Assembly: GCF_040802235.1 (NCBI RefSeq)
Contig: NC_133156.1
Location: forward strand, 188,177,851-188,241,850
Source: Manis javanica
Taxonomy: Eukaryota; Chordata; Mammalia; Pholidota; Manidae
DNA length: 64,000 bases
Direction: 5' to 3'
Shown here piece by piece: positions 1 to 10,597 of the stretch; positions within the stretch are counted from its first letter, which is position 1; each line of letters begins with the position of its first letter. The translations under genes and the position numbers were made by a program. The notes under the pieces were generated by a model that was not told where the DNA came from, ran no database searches, and saw only the letters and a program-made list of their open reading frames with translations.

Positions 1-17
1 ACCAAGAATTAGGATAA

Positions 18-365
18 GTGCAAGTTGCAGCGCTCCAAAATCTTGCGACTGTAGACTACCTACTGTTAATAGAACATATGGGATGTGAACAGTTCTCAGG
101 AATGTGTTGTTTTAATTTGTCTGATTTTTCTCAAACTTTTCAAACTCAGTTAGACAATATCCATCACATCATTGATAAGTTTTCACAAAGGCCTAGGGTG
201 CCTAACTGGTTTTTTTGGTTTCACTGGAGATGGCTGGTAATTGTAGGTCTGCTTTGGTTATGTAGCTGTATTCCTATTATGTTAATGTGTGTACGCAATT
301 TAATTAGTAGTTTAAAACCTATACATGCTCATGTTACTCTACAAGAAAATATCTCAAAGAAATAA
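18..365 (+). pseudogene. ERV envelope transmembrane-subunit remnant
   Basis: An open frame of 115 codons resembles the C-terminal half of a gamma-type retroviral Env TM subunit. A CX6CC motif is visible (Cys23, Cys30, Cys31), the site that in this class links TM covalently to the surface subunit. It is followed by a helical stretch, a Trp-rich membrane-proximal segment (about residues 63-72), one hydrophobic membrane span (about 72-92) and a short basic-ended tail. The surface subunit, signal peptide and fusion region are not in the window. The first ATG is internal to a longer ancestral gene, so the start shown is only the first Met. It is an old partial copy with no sign of function. Confidence 0.7.
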
Positions 366-968
366 TCAATCTTCCCATGTTTTCTTCCGTCTGCTACTTC
401 TATAGCTTTTCTTCTTCCTTCCTAATTACAACCCTTAAGTAGAATTCATGCCTCATATTGAAATTACTGTGTATCATAACTCTTCCAAGTGGTAAAGATA
501 CCTCAAGACAAATGCTGGGCATAGAAGCCACAGGGCATAAATCTGCAAAGAAGTAAAAAGCTAATCTTTTCAAACAATATTGCTTCTCTCTCACTTACCA
601 ACTTTACATTTCCCTGTATGGCCTCAGAAGATGACTGGTTAGCCAGAGACAGGTAAGATTCCTCAAGGGAGGAACAACCTAAGACAGGCACAGTCACAGG
701 GGGGCCATCAGGTGAGAAATTGGGGATCAACAGAGGTGAGGCTCAGAACCTCACCCCCCCGCCCCCGTGTTTTGAGAGAAATCTTCTGCATCCGTGGATG
801 TTTTGTTGCCCTTGTCTAGCTTGGATTAATACTTGGTCTATAGGCACACACCTGATCATCTACATTTGCCCTCTTACAGCACTAAACTATGTTTTCTACC
901 TTTATCTTGCATCTGCCTACCACTTCAGCATTTTATTTAAAAAAATAATAATAATAATAAGGGAGAAA

Positions 969-1280
969 TGTGGGATTCACATATAAATCAAGTATAAAAA
1001 TCAAACAAATATTCATATTTGACCTGATTGTTTATAGTTCATAATGCGTGATCAAAACCAAAAGTTTGTGATGACTGCCCTTGCACTGTTCACCATGTAA
1101 GAACTTATTCACTATGTAAGAATTTGTTCACCATGTAAGAACTTGTTCGTTATGCTTTAGAAGATTGGAGACTGTTGAGAATTAGGCTTGGGGTTGATTA
1201 ATGATTGTGCACTGAGTCCCCTATACAGAATTTTATTGTTGTTAACAACCATTTGATCAATAAATATGAGATACCCTCTC
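969..1280 (+). repeat. Truncated LTR (U3-R only) of the ERV fragment
   Basis: A purine tract (AAGGGAGAAA) ends immediately before the TGTGGG that begins the LTR, as expected for the plus-strand primer and LTR start. The LTR runs 312 bp to the poly(A) addition point and carries AATAAA at 1259-1264. No U5 and no terminal CA are present. The sister copy at 22294-22613 has nearly the same length (320 bp) and the same ending. Confidence 0.65.
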
Positions 1281-1295
1281 AAAAAAAAAAAAAAA
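1281..1295 (+). other. Poly(A) tract ending the ERV-derived cassette
   Basis: Fifteen A residues follow the polyadenylation signal of the partial LTR by 16 nt and then pass abruptly into L1 3'-end sequence. This marks the 3' end of a reverse-transcribed mRNA or, less likely, a chance A-rich L1 segment. Confidence 0.6.
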
Positions 1296-1627
1296 CCAGC
1301 AGCAGAATCACAGAACCCAAGAATGGACTAACAGTTACCAAAGGGAAAGGGATTGGGGATGTTGGGTGGGAAGGGAGGGATAAGGGTGGGGAAAAAGAAA
1401 GGGGGCATTACAATTAGCATGAACAGTGTTGTGGGGGGGTACAGGGAGGGCTGTACAACACCGAGAAGACAGGAGGTGATTCAACATTTTGCTACGCTGA
1501 TGGACAGTGACTGTAGTGGGGTGGGGGGGTACTTGGTGAGGGGGGGAGCCTGGTAAACATAGTGTTATTCATGTAATTGTAGATTAATGATAACAAAATT
1601 TTTTAAAAATTTTATTTAAAAAAAAAC
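1296..1627 (+). mobile_element. L1 3'-end fragment
   Basis: The sequence begins with the AGCAGCAGAATCACAGAACC-type stretch found in the L1 3' end at 17965. It continues through the G-rich part of the L1 3'UTR and ends in an A/T-rich tail near 1600-1627. It belongs to the same subfamily as the short insertion at 45830-46042 (shared GTAGATTAATGA ending). It abuts the ERV poly(A) directly, so either the cassette inserted into this L1 or this is a separate truncated insertion. Confidence 0.75.
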
Positions 1628-2680
1628 TTTATCCCCAAAATGGCACCATAGGTCCCCAACTTCTATTAATCTGAACAGCACACCTCAGACGTCTTTCTCA
1701 TTCAGAATGCACATGCAAACCCATTTGCTGTAAGACAAGGACAGTATTCTTTGGAAAGCCATGTTGGAATCCTTTTAGACATCCCTCTTGCTGGACATGG
1801 GTTGTTTCTGAGTGTTTGCTGTCACAAACCACGTTCTAATAAGCACCCCTTCTTGCACTACACTTTTTATTATATTTATTTGCAGAAAGACTGGAATTGG
1901 AGTGGAGTTGAGGCATGCAGAATTTCTTTATGGTAATAAATGTCCCATATCTACCATCACAGGACGTGACCAATCTTACTGTTTTGCCAACTATTAGGAC
2001 AAAATGTGGCTTCTTATTTGCAGATTTTACATTCCTTTTGTCACGAGTGACTTTAAGCTTCTTTTTCTCTGTTCTTTCCAATCACTATTTGTATTTCTTC
2101 TTGAATGTTCATTTCTCTGCCTGGTTTTCTGTTTGGTTGTTTTTATTGATTTACAGAAACTCTTCCTATGTGAAGGATACAAATTCTTCTGTTACAATGT
2201 TGTAAATATTTTTCTCCCCAGCTGTCCTATCTTATCAAACCTCATAGGTAGGTCTGTCACAATTCAGAAGCATGTACTTTTCATGTAGTCTACTTAGAAT
2301 ATTTTTTTCCGTTTATACCTCCAGGCTTTGTGCCTTTTCTACCCACAGAGAGTACAAGGAGGTGTGTGGAGGATGTAAGACCAGCCTTTTGGGAGACTCC
2401 TCTAATCCCAGGAGTATAGGGAGTTCAGTTAAGTCTAGGTACCTCCTGCCCACGGATCCTGCCTCACACACACTCCTCACCAGCTGTTTGGAAACTCCCA
2501 CCTTCACATGGACAAATTGGGGCCAGGCCTGAGCCTAGACATTTGAGGACCCAGAGAGGGCTGGCCCTCAGCCCTGAGAGGACGAACAGAGCCTGTCTTC
2601 CTCCCTAGGCCTCTCGGATGATCTATTTGTGCAACCTGTTTATTGAAAATATGCTCTGCAAACACACAGCAGAGCCACAT
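1628..2680. other. Unassigned AT-rich sequence
   Basis: No convincing gene or repeat is recognised. Short open frames lack splice context and similarity. The 2300-2560 part is closer to unique genomic sequence. Confidence 0.4.
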
Positions 2681-2689
2681 CAAGTGCCA

Positions 2690-3165
2690 GCCAGGAGGGA
2701 ACCCGTACAGCTGACTCTTTAGGGCCTCAGTTTCCTCCTCTAAGAAATGAGGCCAGTCAGAGCCTCCCACTTGCCGGGATGAAGTAAGGTCATAGGAGAT
2801 GCTGAACATTAAAAGTACATCATGGTGTCAGGCACAAAACCAGTGCACAGGTGATCCCCATCCACCTGCCCTTTCTGCAAAGCAGGTGAAAACACCCTGC
2901 CTTGCAGTGGTCCCAGCACAGAACCCTGCCTGGGTCTACAGCCCAGTCATGTGGCTTTGGTCGAATGGGTGCCTCAGTTTCCCCATCTGCAAAACAGGCG
3001 TCATAATGGCCTCACAGAACCAGTGAGATACACAGGAAAGCAAGATGTCAGCAGCTGTAGGATCCTGGAAGATGATCTAGCCCAGTCCTTGAATTTTAGA
3101 AAGGGAAACTGAGGCCTAAGAGGGGCAGCCTGTGTGTAGGGTTATACAGCTGAGATGTGGGCTTT
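2690..3165. repeat. Cluster of MIR-type relics
   Basis: Three stretches carry the MIR hallmark (CTCAGTTTCC or its complement GGAAACTGAGGC): near 2725-2800, 2940-3060 and 3095-3165. They are degenerate, ancient tRNA-derived SINE fragments in both orientations. Confidence 0.65.
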
Positions 3166-3169
3166 ACCC

Positions 3170-6100
3170 CAGGTGTCAACAAGCTGGGCCAAGGGGCTGG
3201 GAATGGGGCTCATGCTCTGTTTCCTCTCCTGGAGCCCCCACCTCTCAGACCCCAAACCTGTCCCTGAGAACCAGGAGCCCAGCCACACCTTCCTTGACTT
3301 CAGTGCCAGGCTCCAGGCCTACAGTTACAGGCCACGCCTGTGGAGTAACTGTGAATGAGAAAGCTGAGGTCCCTGCCCTGGCAGGGCGGTAGGGAGGGTG
3401 GCGGTTGTTTATCTGGTACGTGTGAGAGGGTGACCAGAAATGGTGAGAAGTGAGGAGCTACCAGATGCACAGCAGACTCTAGCCTGCTCAGAGGGCTGGG
3501 GGGGCTTCCTGGAGGAGGCAGCACCCAAGCTGAGGGCTGTAGGAAAATGAGGAGGGGATAGCCAGGTACAATGAGAGGAAGGGAGCCCCAGGAGGAGGGC
3601 ACAGCCAGGGCAAAGGCCTGGAAACTCACAGGTAAGGGGAGAAATAGTGGTGGGTGGTGGGCACACAAAGGCTGGTGAAGCTGCAAGGGGGTTGGGCTCA
3701 GGGTCCTGGCTCCAGACAGGGTGTCCAGGATTGGCATCCATGCCATTGCCACTGCAAGCAGCCCTCAGCACATAGCCAGGCAATGGCCTGCGATCCCTTG
3801 TGCCAACCCCCAGCCTCGGCCCCTGCTGTGCCCTCTTCCTGACCACCCGCTCTAGCCTGGAGAGTTTCAGGCTCAGCCGCTAGGACCCCAAGGAGACCAT
3901 GTCACCCTACTGGCTTTTCCCCACACCGTTGACTAAAACCCAAACTCCTAAGTGTGGCAAGGTGCTGATAGCCCAGAATTCCCTTCCCCAACTTCTGGAA
4001 GGTACCAGGAAGCAGGTGAAGGCTCTTAGGAGGGTGGGCCAACCACGGATAGGTCCTAGCTGGCCTCAGATCTCAGTCTCCCTGTCTGAACAATGGGGTG
4101 ATTCCTGCTGCCTCCTGCTTAGGGGTGCTGGGGTCCTGAGGAGGAGGGGGTTGCCCCAGGGTGCCCAGGGTGGTTAGAGGTCAGTGGGCCTGTCCTGTGG
4201 GTGGGTTAGAGGGCAGCGGGAATCTGGCCAGGATCCCTGTCCCTTGCCCCCACCTCAGGAACTGGGCTGGACAGTGCCAGTGGGGCCCATTGGGGAGGCA
4301 CCCCATGTTTGCACAGGCTGCCCCAGAATGCGGTGGGGCAGGCCCTAAGGGCCCTGAGTCAGGAGCTTTGGGCATTTGGTCAAGGGCGGAAGGGCCATCC
4401 TCGGCAGGTGGCACCAGCCCTGGGGGCGGATGGCACAGGGCAGGAGGGGTGGGGCCGGTGGACAGAGGTTCAGTGTGGTTGGGCTTAGTCCAGGGCCGGG
4501 GGCTCAGCCTGGGCTTGGGGCTCCTTCCATTCACTCAACTGCTGCCCCTGTCACTCAGCTCCTCCTGGCTCTGTCCCTTGGGGCCTGGGCCCTACTCATT
4601 CCCATCACTAGCCCTAAGACGTCACTGTTTGGAGAAGGGCACCACCACTGATGCCCCCGTCCACAGCCCCACACCCAGAGCAATAGGGGGCTTCTCCTCA
4701 CCCCACTGGGTAGGTGAGCCTCCAACTGTCCCACAAGCCTGACCCCAGCCCACTGGCTCAGTGTCCCCACAGCCAGCCCGTCTCTCCCCTGATGACCCCT
4801 CCCCTCAACCACCCAGCTCTGCGGCCACAGGGATCGTGTCTCTCTCCTGCTCAGATCCCTGCCATGGCTCCTCAGTGCCGGCAGCACGAAGGCCCCGCCC
4901 CTCACCCTGACCTTGGCTCCCTCCCCTCCTTCTCAGGGTTCTGGTTGCCTGGGCCTCCCTGGTCTGTAAATACACCCCCACAGCCCCCCACTCAGAGTTC
5001 TGTCCCTCTTTGTTCACTGACTGGACTCATCCCACTGGTCACACCCAAGAGTCACTGCCCCAGGGACCCACCCCAGTGAGGTCGGGGTCCAGTGGAATGT
5101 GTTCAGAGCCCCTTCTGGATCCCTACCTGCTGCCCAGGCAATAGGAAACATGCAGGAGCTGGGGTTCCAGTCACTCTCAGAGTCCCCACCCAGCTATCCT
5201 GTCCCACTGGCTCCCCAGGACAAGTCGGGGTAGAGGGACAGGGACAGAGCCCATTCAGGTCCCCTCCCATCCTTGCCTTACAGCTTCAAGAGCCAAGAGG
5301 TCAGGCCTGGGGAGCGGCCAGTGGTACAGCTACTTCAGCTCCTGCATCATGCCCACCTCTAGGGAGGGCGATGAACCCCAGTTCCATAACTAGGGAGACC
5401 CCCCACCCCAGGGCAATCAGCAGGCTCCATAGAAACCTCCCTCCCAGAAGCCAGGAAGAACGACCCACCCAGGCAGCAGGGGAGCAGGGGAAATGGTCCT
5501 GATGAGCAAGTACAAGTAGGGGTCAGGCCCCTCCATGGTGGTGCTGAACAGACCAAGAGGCCCCTGGCTCCATGTGGCTAAAATATGGTTGTGTGGGGGT
5601 CTGACTCAGGTGATTAGGGCTCTCCCTCCTGCCGGGGCTTCTGGAAAGTGGGGAGGAGCTGGGAGGTGGGGGGGGGTCTGTTCACACCCTCAGAGAAGGC
5701 ACCACTTTGAGACAAATGCAGATGGGCATCAGGTGTGTGCCCCTGAAGTACTAGGCCCATTACATTCTCTCCGGACAGCTGTGCCTTCCACATCTACCGT
5801 ATTTGTCTTCCAGAAGCTTCCACCACCATCCCCACCTTCTGTTGGAAGTCTGTCCCTGGCACCAGAAATGGGGTGTTCTCCCTCCTGGGGGGGGGGGGAG
5901 CCAGCCGGCGGCACACAGTAGGTGTGGCTTCAGTGGAAGGAGGAAGCAACAGGCTGGGAGGCAGGCCTGTGGCTCTTGCCTGCCCAGCCCCGTGACAACA
6001 AAGGCCACAGTCAGGCAGGTGGGGTGGGTGGCTTGTGGGCTGCCCTGGAGGGGCCCCTGGCACTAGCCACTGGCTGCCTGCCCCCATGCCAGGGCCCTAC

Positions 6101-6635
6101 GGGGTGCACCCAGGCCTCGGGGCTGGGCAGAGCTGGCGGCCAGTGGGGATCCTCAGAGGCTGCTCTGCCCGATGACTCAGCCCCACGCCAGGCCTCCCCA
6201 GGGAGGACAATGGTGGCTTGTGGGTGCCAGGAGGGCCTGCTGGCAGGTGTGAGCCCCAGGATGGAATGGAGGAGGAGGACGGAGGAGGGCCCGGAGCAGG
6301 GAGTGTGCCTGGCAGGTTCCTGAACAAGGAGGAGGCCCCGAGGCCTGAGTGCCTAGGGCCAGGGGGAATGCCGGTCTCCCTTCAGGCCTGGAAGGGACCG
6401 TGGCTTTGTGGGGACACCTCGGATGCAGGAACATATGAAAGGTGGTGCTATTTTCCTAAGTAATTGTTATTATTCCCCTTCAGCAGGGTCTGTGGTTTTT
6501 GGAAGCTAAGGAGCCCTGGCAGCGGGGGTACCTCTGGACCTAAGTAGAGACAGGGACTGCAAATGACAAGTTCCGTCCAAACTCAGGTCTAGATAAGAAA
6601 ACTGAGGCCCAGATAGGCAAAGGCATCCAGCAAGT
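3170..6635. other. GC-rich unique sequence, no gene assigned
   Basis: Long open frames on both strands overlap each other. They reflect high GC and scarce stop codons rather than genes; none shows a known domain. A run of about 12 G lies near 5887-5898. Confidence 0.4.
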
Positions 6636-6639
6636 CAGA

Positions 6640-7830
6640 TGCTCAGCGTGGGCTCCACGCGGAGCTCTCGGACCCTGAAACAGGGCCAGCCACCATAGTC
6701 CCGCGGGCACAATGGCCCTGATCCCTCCGGGCTAGGGATGCCCACCCTCAACACCCAGCACCGGGCACCGCCCCGGGAACTCCAGACACGACCAAGCCGC
6801 AGAGACCGCGCGGGCGGCCACGGGAACCGGAGAATCAAACTCCAAAGCGCACCCTCACCGCTTCTCGCGGCCTCCCACGCTCGGAGAGTTCCTCCTTCCT
6901 CGCTGCAGAAAGATGAGGCAGCAGCGGCTGCGGCTGCGGGCGAAGCGGGCCGGACGAGCCCAGACGCGGGCGCGGGCACCGCGGCCCCACGCACGCCACC
7001 TCCTCGCACGGCCCTGCGGTGGGACGGGAGGTAGGCGCGCCCACGCACCCCGGGGCCGGCGGACGCCCGTTGTCGATACCGCGGTGCCCCAGGCGCTGCG
7101 GGCTGGGCCGCGCCAAGCAGGTGAGCGGGCCGGGCGGGGCGGCCGCAGCTTTGTGCGAAGCTAGCCGGGCCGGCCGCGAGAGCCAGGAAGCTGGGGCGGG
7201 GGTCCCGGTGTGCCCCCCGCGGGAGGGCCGTAGGCGCGGAGCTGGGCTCGCGCGGGGAGAGGCAGAGGCCTCTGTCTGCGCGGGGCGGCTGGGGCCGGGC
7301 GCGGAGGGAACATCTGCGCCGCGGCGGCGGGGTCTGCAGCGCACGGCGCCCCAGCTTCAGAGGCCCCGGGCCCCCTCTCCCCGAGCTCGAAGTGGCTTCA
7401 GACACCCTCTGAGTCCTACGAAGTCCTCGTGACGCCCCGCGAGTCTCCCAAGTCTCTTAAAAAGCCCGTTTCAGAGACTCCCACCCTGCTCCAAGTCTGT
7501 CTTCAATTCGGTTTCAAATACCCCACAAAAAAGTTAGGTTTTGTACCTAAAAAAGCCACTTGGCCTGGAAACATGCCCTCCAAACAAGAAAAACTCGGCG
7601 GGAGAGGGACGCGCCGGGCAACCGCTTCACACCCCTCCTGCCTCTCGTGGGCAAATCGGGTGCTTCCTCCGCTTCCGAAGTGGGGTTTTCCCTGACCTCG
7701 GAAACGCTTTCTCTGGCAGCTTCCGGCGTTTCTCCTTGGCCGCCCCCCCGCCCCCACCCGCTGGGGGTCCCTGGGGGCTGGAGCGGCTGCGCGGGGTGTG
7801 TAGGACCCAGTGCTCTGCGCGCGCATCTGA
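6640..7830. promoter_or_regulatory. CpG island, probable promoter
   Basis: CpG dinucleotides are abundant from about 6640 to 7450 and moderately so to 7830, in contrast to CpG-poor flanks. GC boxes (GGGCGGGGC) occur near 7131-7140. A strong donor (AAGCAG|GTGAGC) at 7120/7121 suggests that a plus-strand first exon ends here. The long open frames inside the island on both strands are typical of CpG islands and are not called as genes. Confidence 0.65.
7115..7126 (+). promoter_or_regulatory. Candidate 5' splice site of a first exon
   Basis: AGCAG|GTGAGC is close to the ideal mammalian donor and sits within the CpG island. It could join the acceptor at 14173/14174, whose exon begins with ATG; that pairing is inference. 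Confidence 0.4.
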
Positions 7831-7934
7831 GGGTGGCCTGGGTCTGACAGGTGGATTCCCCAACCCCAATCTGGGATGGAGGCCGCTGGGCCCACGCGAG
7901 GGAAAACCTGGTTTGGAGGAACCCCCCAAGTTGG

Positions 7935-8495
7935 TGCCGGGGTTCTTGTTCACGGAGCGGAAGAATGAACTTCGCAACACTCAAGGTAGGAGGGCAAGGT
8001 AGAGGCTTTTATTTAGAAAGTGAGAGGACAGAGCTCCGGGAACAGGAGAGTCCCTGATGGTGCATTGTCTAGAAGATTTTTAGTAGGTTGAGGATTTTCA
8101 GGAAAGTGGGTAAAGGACTAGGGGTGCAGACTTGTACCACCTGCCCAGCCCCCAGGATGGGCTGAGTTGTTTGTTTGGTAGGGCTGTTTACAGTGAAGTC
8201 ACGGGTTATGCTGAGATACCCTTCTTTATTAGCAGAAGACTCAAACATTCCAGGCCAAGTGGCTCCTGGCCTTCTGAGCTTTAACTGATCTCACTTAAGA
8301 TGTCTCTATTCCTAGTCTGATATCTTTACCTTAGAGAATTAATGTGACCTTGACTTTGCATAATGCTTATCAGAGTTTCCATAGGGACTTCTTTGCATAT
8401 TGTTACATTGTTCTGTCTGTAATTATCTTGCTTTGCTTTTTTTTTTCCAGAGGCCCTCACCCAACCCTGGCTAAACCCACAGGCCCTGTCTCTCA
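7935..8495 (-). repeat. Solo LTR, copy 1
   Basis: This 561-bp element begins TGCCGGGG and ends CTCA, with the sense strand on minus (AATAAAAGCCTC polyadenylation region near 8003-8016). The same element recurs at 45479-46421 and 52878-53408 in the same orientation. No internal retroviral sequence is attached, so it is probably a solo LTR. I saw no clear target-site duplication. Confidence 0.7.
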
Positions 8496-8622
8496 CACAC
8501 ACACATGCCTCCTTAGGGGTGGGAGGCAAGGGATGTTTTCAAAGTTGCTTAAAAATAATTCCTGGATACACTGCAACAATAAGACAACTTGGGGTTGTTT
8601 TGTACCTTTCTGAGTTGGGTTG

Positions 8623-10585
8623 GGTTTCTTTGTTTTATTTTGATATCATTAATGTACAATTACTTGAACAACATTATGGTTACTAGACTCCCCCTATTAT
8701 CAAGTCCCCCCCCCACATACCCCATTACAGTCACTGTCCATCAGAATAGAAAGGTGCTATAGAATCATTACTTGTCTTCTCTGTATATACTGCCTTTCCT
8801 GTGTTCCCCACCCCACCCCATCCCCGCTACATCGTAATGCCCCGTTTTCACCCTTATCCCTCCCTTCCCACCCATCCTCCCCAGTCCCATTCCCTTTGGT
8901 AACTGTTAGTCCATTCTTGGGTTCTGTGAGTCTGATGCTGTTTTGTTCCTTTAGTTTTTTCTTTGTTCTTATACTCCACTGATGAATGAAATCATTTGAT
9001 ACTTGCCTTTCTCTGCCTGGCTTATTTCACTGAGCATAATACTCTCTAGCTCCATCCATGTTGTTGCAAATGGTAGGATTTGTTTTCTTCTTATGGTTGA
9101 ATAATATTCCATTGTGAATATGTACCACATCTTTATCCATTCATCTGCTAATGGACACTAAGGTTGCTTCCATTTCTTGGCTATTGTAAATAGTGCTGCA
9201 ATAAACATAGGGGTGTATATGTCTTTTTCAAACCGGGCTCCTGCATTCTTAGGGTAAATTCCTAGGAGTGGAATTCCTGGGTTAAATGGTATTTCTATTT
9301 TGAGTTTTTTGAGGAACCTCCATACTACTTTCCACAATGGTTGAACTAGTTTACATTCCCATCAGCAGTGTAGGAGGGTTCCCCTTTCTCCACATCCTCG
9401 TCAACATTTGTTGTTGTTTGTCTTTTGGATGGTGGCCATCCTAACTGGTGAGAGGTGGTGATATCTCATTATGGTTTTAATTTGCATTTCTTTGATGATT
9501 AGAGATGTGGAGCATCTTTTCATGTGCCTGTTGGCCATATGAATTTCTTCTTTGGATAAGTGTCTGTTCAGGTCCTCTGCCCATTTTTTAATTGGATTAT
9601 TTGCTTTTTGTTTGTTGAGGTGTGTGAGCTCTTTATATAATTTGGATGTCAACCCCTTATTGGATATGTCATTTATGAATATATTCTTTCATACTATAGG
9701 ATGTCTTTTTGTTCTATTGACAAATAGAACTATAGGTGTCCTTTGCTCTACAGAAGCTTTTTAGTTTGATATAGTCCCACTTGTTCATTTTTGCTTTAGT
9801 TTCCCTTGTTTGGGGAGATATGTTCATGAAGAAGTTGCTCACGTCCAAGAGATTTTTGCCTATATTTTTTTCTAAGAGTTTTATGGTTTCATGACTTACA
9901 TTCAGGTCTTTGATCCATTTCGAGTTTACTTTTGTGTATGAGGTTAGACAGTAATCCAGTTTCATTCTCTTACATGTAGCCATCCAGTTTTGCCAACATT
10001 CTCTTACATGTAGCCATCCAGTTTTGCCAACACCAGCTGTTGAAGAGGCTGTCATTTTCTCATTGTATATCCATGACTCCTTTATCATATATTAATTGAC
10101 TGCATATGCTGGGTTTATATCTGGGCTCTTTATTCTGTTCCACTGGTCTATGGGTCTGTTCTTGTGACAGTACCAAATTATCTTGATTACTGTGGCTTTG
10201 TAGTAGAGCTTGAAGTCAGGGAGCTTAATTCCCCCTGCTTTATTCTTCCTTCTCAGGATTGCTTTGGCTATTCGGGGTCTTTTGTCATTCCATTTGAATT
10301 TTAATAATATTTGCTCTAGTTCATTGAAGACTGCTGTAGGTATTTTGATAGGGATTGCATTGAATCTATAGGCTGCTTTAGTCAGGATGACCATTTTGAC
10401 AATATTAATTTTTCCTAGCCAAAAGCATGGGATGAATTTCCATTTATTTGTGTCCTCTTTAATTTCTGTTTAAAATGTCTTATAGTTTTCAGGGTATAGG
10501 TCTTTCACGCCTTCGTTAGATTTATTCCTAGGTATTTTATTCTTTTTGATGCAATTGTGAATGGAATTGTTTTCCTGATTTCTCT
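8623..10585 (-). mobile_element. 5'-truncated L1, ORF2 C-terminal part and 3'UTR
   Basis: Read on the minus strand this is the last part of L1 ORF2 plus the 3'UTR. It is closely related to 24100-26030 but interrupted by stops and frameshifts. It is bounded by a 12-bp TSD, TGAGTTGGGTTG, at 8611-8622 and 10586-10597. It retains the complete spacing of the ORF2 Cys/His motif (seven codons between the second Cys and the His, near 9380), unlike the full-length copy. A perfect 34-bp tandem duplication sits at 9964-10031. Confidence 0.9.
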
Positions 10586-10597
10586 TGAGTTGGGTTG

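Larger units (their letters stand above)
1..1280 (+). mobile_element. ERV env-to-LTR fragment, 3' part, poly(A)-ended
   Basis: This is the 3' part of a degenerate endogenous retrovirus, cut by the window start. In order it holds an Env transmembrane-subunit remnant, about 600 bp of spacer, a polypurine tract ending near 968, and a partial LTR (969-1280) that opens with TGTGGG. The LTR has AATAAA at 1259-1264 and stops 16 nt later at a run of 15 A. U5 is missing, so the structure equals the 3' end of a polyadenylated retroviral mRNA rather than of an integrated provirus. A related copy, roughly 88% identical in the stretch I compared by eye, lies at 22294-23600 on the minus strand with the same poly(A) position. 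The ERV family is not identified. Confidence 0.75.

Noticed and set aside
4161-4742. 193-codon frame on plus
   Set aside because: Gly/Pro-rich, overlapped by an equally long frame on minus, no splice or start context.
6635-7405. Long 256-codon frame on minus in the CpG island
   Set aside because: Low-complexity Arg/Pro/Ala composition with overlapping frames on both strands, the usual effect of high GC.
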